Assembly: GCA_023419055.1 (NCBI GenBank)
Contig: JAEZYO010000279.1
Coordinates: forward strand, 1 to 7,153
Source: Pseudomonadota bacterium
GTDB lineage: Bacteria > Myxococcota > Polyangia > Polyangiales > Polyangiaceae
DNA length: 7,153 bases
Direction: 5' to 3'
In this document: positions 6,293-7,153 of the stretch, in pieces
Numbering within the stretch: the first letter of the stretch is position 1
Layout: every line of letters begins with the position of its first letter
Translations under genes and position numbers: made by a program
The notes under the pieces: model-generated
Databases searched by the model: none
What the model saw: the letters and a program-made list of their open reading frames with translations, nothing else
What the model was told of the DNA's origin: nothing

Positions 6293-6700
6293 ATGCAAAA
6301 GGCCCGACTCCTCTTCGCCACGCTCTCCCTCCTCGCTCTTTGCAGCACGCTCCCCGCGTGCGGCGACGATGACGACGAAGGCCTGACCGAAGCTCAGCGC
6401 CACGGTGTCGGCGCGGCTTGCGACGACGACAGCGACTGCTACGTCGGCGACCTCGAGCTCACGTGTTTGCCCTTCAAGGGCGGCTACTGCGGGCTCGAGG
6501 GTTGCGCGGGGGACGAGGAGTGTCCCCCGGGCTCGGCGTGCGTGGCGCACGAAGACGGACAGAATTACTGCTTCCTCGTCTGTCGCGAGAAGGTCGAGTG
6601 CAACCCCACGCGGCCCCTCGAGATCGAGTCCAACTGCTCTTCCAACATCAGCTTCGTCGACGGTAAGAAGGGCGACAAGGCGTGCGTTCCGCCGAGCTGA
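6293..6700 (+). CDS. small Cys-rich predicted lipoprotein, unknown function
   Basis: A 135-residue protein with a clear lipoprotein signal: MQKAR start, hydrophobic core 6-21, lipobox LPAC, lipidated C23, then an acidic run GDDDDEG. The mature part holds 12 further cysteines (43, 49, 58, 66, 71, 77, 83, 93, 97, 103, 115, 131). Spacings such as CDDDSDC and CAGDEECPPGSAC recall the disulfide-rich repeat modules often found in Myxococcota surface proteins. It is probably a compact, disulfide-stabilised extracellular or periplasmic domain; no enzymatic motif is visible. It follows the large 12-Cys lipoprotein by 38 bases on the same strand, so the two may be co-transcribed or act together, although it also has its own -10-like hexamer. 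The family is not recognised beyond this. Confidence 0.87.
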   Translation: MQKARLLFATLSLLALCSTLPACGDDDDEGLTEAQRHGVGAACDDDSDCYVGDLELTCLPFKGGYCGLEGCAGDEECPPGSACVAHEDGQNYCFLVCREKVECNPTRPLEIESNCSSNISFVDGKKGDKACVPPS

Positions 6701-6742
6701 GCGGTCCGCGACACCCCGAAGTCCGAGCACGATCCGATCACA

Positions 6743-6795
6743 GCCCCCGATCTCGGCAACTCAATCCTGGTACGCTCGTTGCTGAGGTCGGGGGC
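6743..6795. repeat. 18-bp inverted repeat flanking a -10-like hexamer
   Basis: Arms at 6743-6760 and 6778-6795 pair over 18 positions: 16 Watson-Crick plus two that would be G.U pairs in plus-strand RNA. The spacer is 17 bases and contains TACGCT. The repeat begins 43 bases after the stop of the small lipoprotein and ends directly before the ATG at 6796. Neither side has a T-run, so it is not a standard intrinsic terminator. It could be an operator for a dimeric regulator, or an RNA stem that ends or stabilises the upstream transcript. Confidence 0.7.
6771..6776 (+). promoter_or_regulatory. -10-like hexamer TACGCT inside the inverted-repeat spacer
   Basis: The sequence is identical to the hexamer before the crotonase gene at 2480. 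Start of transcription would fall near 6783, inside the right arm. TGAGGT (6783-6788), seven bases before the ATG at 6796, could serve as a ribosome binding site. No good -35 box is visible, and the downstream ORF is itself doubtful. Confidence 0.3.
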
Positions 6796-7128
6796 ATGAC
6801 ACTTCGCTTCGCTGCTTGGGGGAATCGGCTGGGTTCCGCGCTTTCCTCGGGCGCGCTTTCCTTGGGCGCGCTCCACTGCGGGGGCTCCGGAGTACCAGGC
6901 AGCGAGGAATGGGGCGGCGTCGACATCGAGGTCGTCGTCGCCAAAGATTTTCTTCGAAGCGCTCACACCGGTGGAAAGGTAGGCCGCTGTCGCGTTTCGC
7001 GCGCGCGGCATGTCGCGCAACGGTCGCGCTTTCATCGAAGCTGCACGGCTGTGCGACAAGCACCGATGAATCGCTTCGCGGCGCTCGAGCGCGCGTTGAC
7101 GACGATAATCCCCGTTCGGTACGGTTGA
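6796..7128 (+). CDS. doubtful lipoprotein-like ORF, possible gene remnant
   Basis: The ATG at 6796 follows a TGAGGT ribosome-binding-like site and opens a 110-residue frame. Its first 30 residues look like a lipoprotein signal: MTLRFAAWGNR, then a hydrophobic stretch ending ALHCGG, with a possible lipidated Cys at residue 28. His before the Cys makes this a poor lipobox. Codon use is coding-like up to about 6940 (through GGVDIEVVV). After that it becomes Arg-rich with mixed third positions, unlike the neighbouring genes. The +1 frame there reads more like protein (6941-7069, one internal TAG at 6980), so a frameshifted remnant is possible. No family is recognised, and the ORF may not be expressed at all. 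The same frame is open upstream to 6682, but that would run back into the preceding lipoprotein gene. Confidence 0.3.
   Translation: MTLRFAAWGNRLGSALSSGALSLGALHCGGSGVPGSEEWGGVDIEVVVAKDFLRSAHTGGKVGRCRVSRARHVAQRSRFHRSCTAVRQAPMNRFAALERALTTIIPVRYG
6838..6867 (+). repeat. two tandem copies of a 15-base unit
   Basis: Units at 6838-6852 and 6853-6867 differ at one base (GCGCTTTCCTCGGGC versus GCGCTTTCCTTGGGC), and a partial third begins GCGCT at 6868. In the doubtful ORF starting at 6796 they encode A-L-S-S-G and A-L-S-L-G within the hydrophobic signal-like stretch. Confidence 0.75.
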
Positions 7129-7138
7129 GGGCTATGCT
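7096..7138 (+). promoter_or_regulatory. promoter-like sequence at the right edge
   Basis: TTGACG (7096-7101) and TACGGT (7120-7125) are 18 bases apart, a fair -35/-10 pair. TATGCT (7133-7138), identical to the hexamer at 3296, follows and could be a second -10. The last 15 bases contain no obvious start codon, so the gene served would begin beyond the window. Confidence 0.35.
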
Positions 7139-7153
7139 TGCCCTGTCTCGACC

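Larger units (their letters stand above)
6701..7153. other. 450-base stretch without a well-supported gene
   Basis: It holds the 18-bp inverted repeat, the doubtful lipoprotein-like ORF with its 15-base tandem repeat, and promoter-like sequence at the edge. Minus-strand frames here are Arg/Ser/Pro-rich and lack recognisable motifs. I see no tRNA, rRNA or mobile-element end. Confidence 0.6.

Noticed and set aside
6743..6795. Inverted repeat as a standard Rho-independent terminator
   Set aside because: The spacer is long (17 bases) and no T-run follows the stem on either strand.
6565..7059. 164-residue minus-strand frame crossing the small lipoprotein's 3' end
   Set aside because: No motif, mixed codon use, and it lies opposite a supported gene for much of its length.

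Overview
The window is GC-rich throughout, with strong G/C bias at third codon positions. It carries several lipoproteins whose lipidated cysteine is followed by an acidic run of the CGDDD type, including Cys-rich and carboxypeptidase-regulatory-like ones. This combination suggests a deltaproteobacterium-like Gram-negative of the Myxococcota, perhaps of the Polyangia/Sandaracinus kind. That assignment is inferred from gene content and style, not from a marker phylogeny.

Left block, minus strand (1-2447): three genes are read right to left, each overlapping the next by four bases (ATGA). They are mazG (house-cleaning NTP pyrophosphohydrolase), rlmN (radical-SAM adenosine C2 methyltransferase, with an unusual acidic insertion) and the N-terminal part of a biotin carboxylase / acyl-CoA carboxylase alpha subunit that runs off the left edge. 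A 45-base divergent gap separates them from the plus-strand genes.

Centre, plus strand (2493-3829): a crotonase-family protein resembling PaaG-type isomerases is followed after 14 bases by a small predicted lipoprotein. The lipoprotein's 3' end overlaps by 26 bases the 3' end of a convergent HAD-family phosphatase gene (minus strand, stop at 3804).

Right block, plus strand (4584-6700): a large multidomain surface lipoprotein (12-Cys module, about three regulatory-like beta-sandwich modules, a fibronectin-III-like C-terminus) is followed after 38 bases by a small lipoprotein that also has a 12-Cys module. The last 450 bases (6701-7153) hold no well-supported gene. They contain a striking 18-bp inverted repeat around a -10-like hexamer, a weak lipoprotein-like ORF that may be a gene remnant, and promoter-like sequence at the right edge.

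The metabolic genes fit acyl-CoA metabolism (carboxylase, crotonase) and general housekeeping (MazG, RlmN, HAD); the lipoproteins are cell-envelope proteins of unknown role. The best non-gene signal is a recurring TAnnnT hexamer placed 6-7 bases before the start codon of three genes, which suggests leaderless or near-leaderless transcripts. I see no mobile element, CRISPR array, rRNA or tRNA, and no clearly new multi-gene system.
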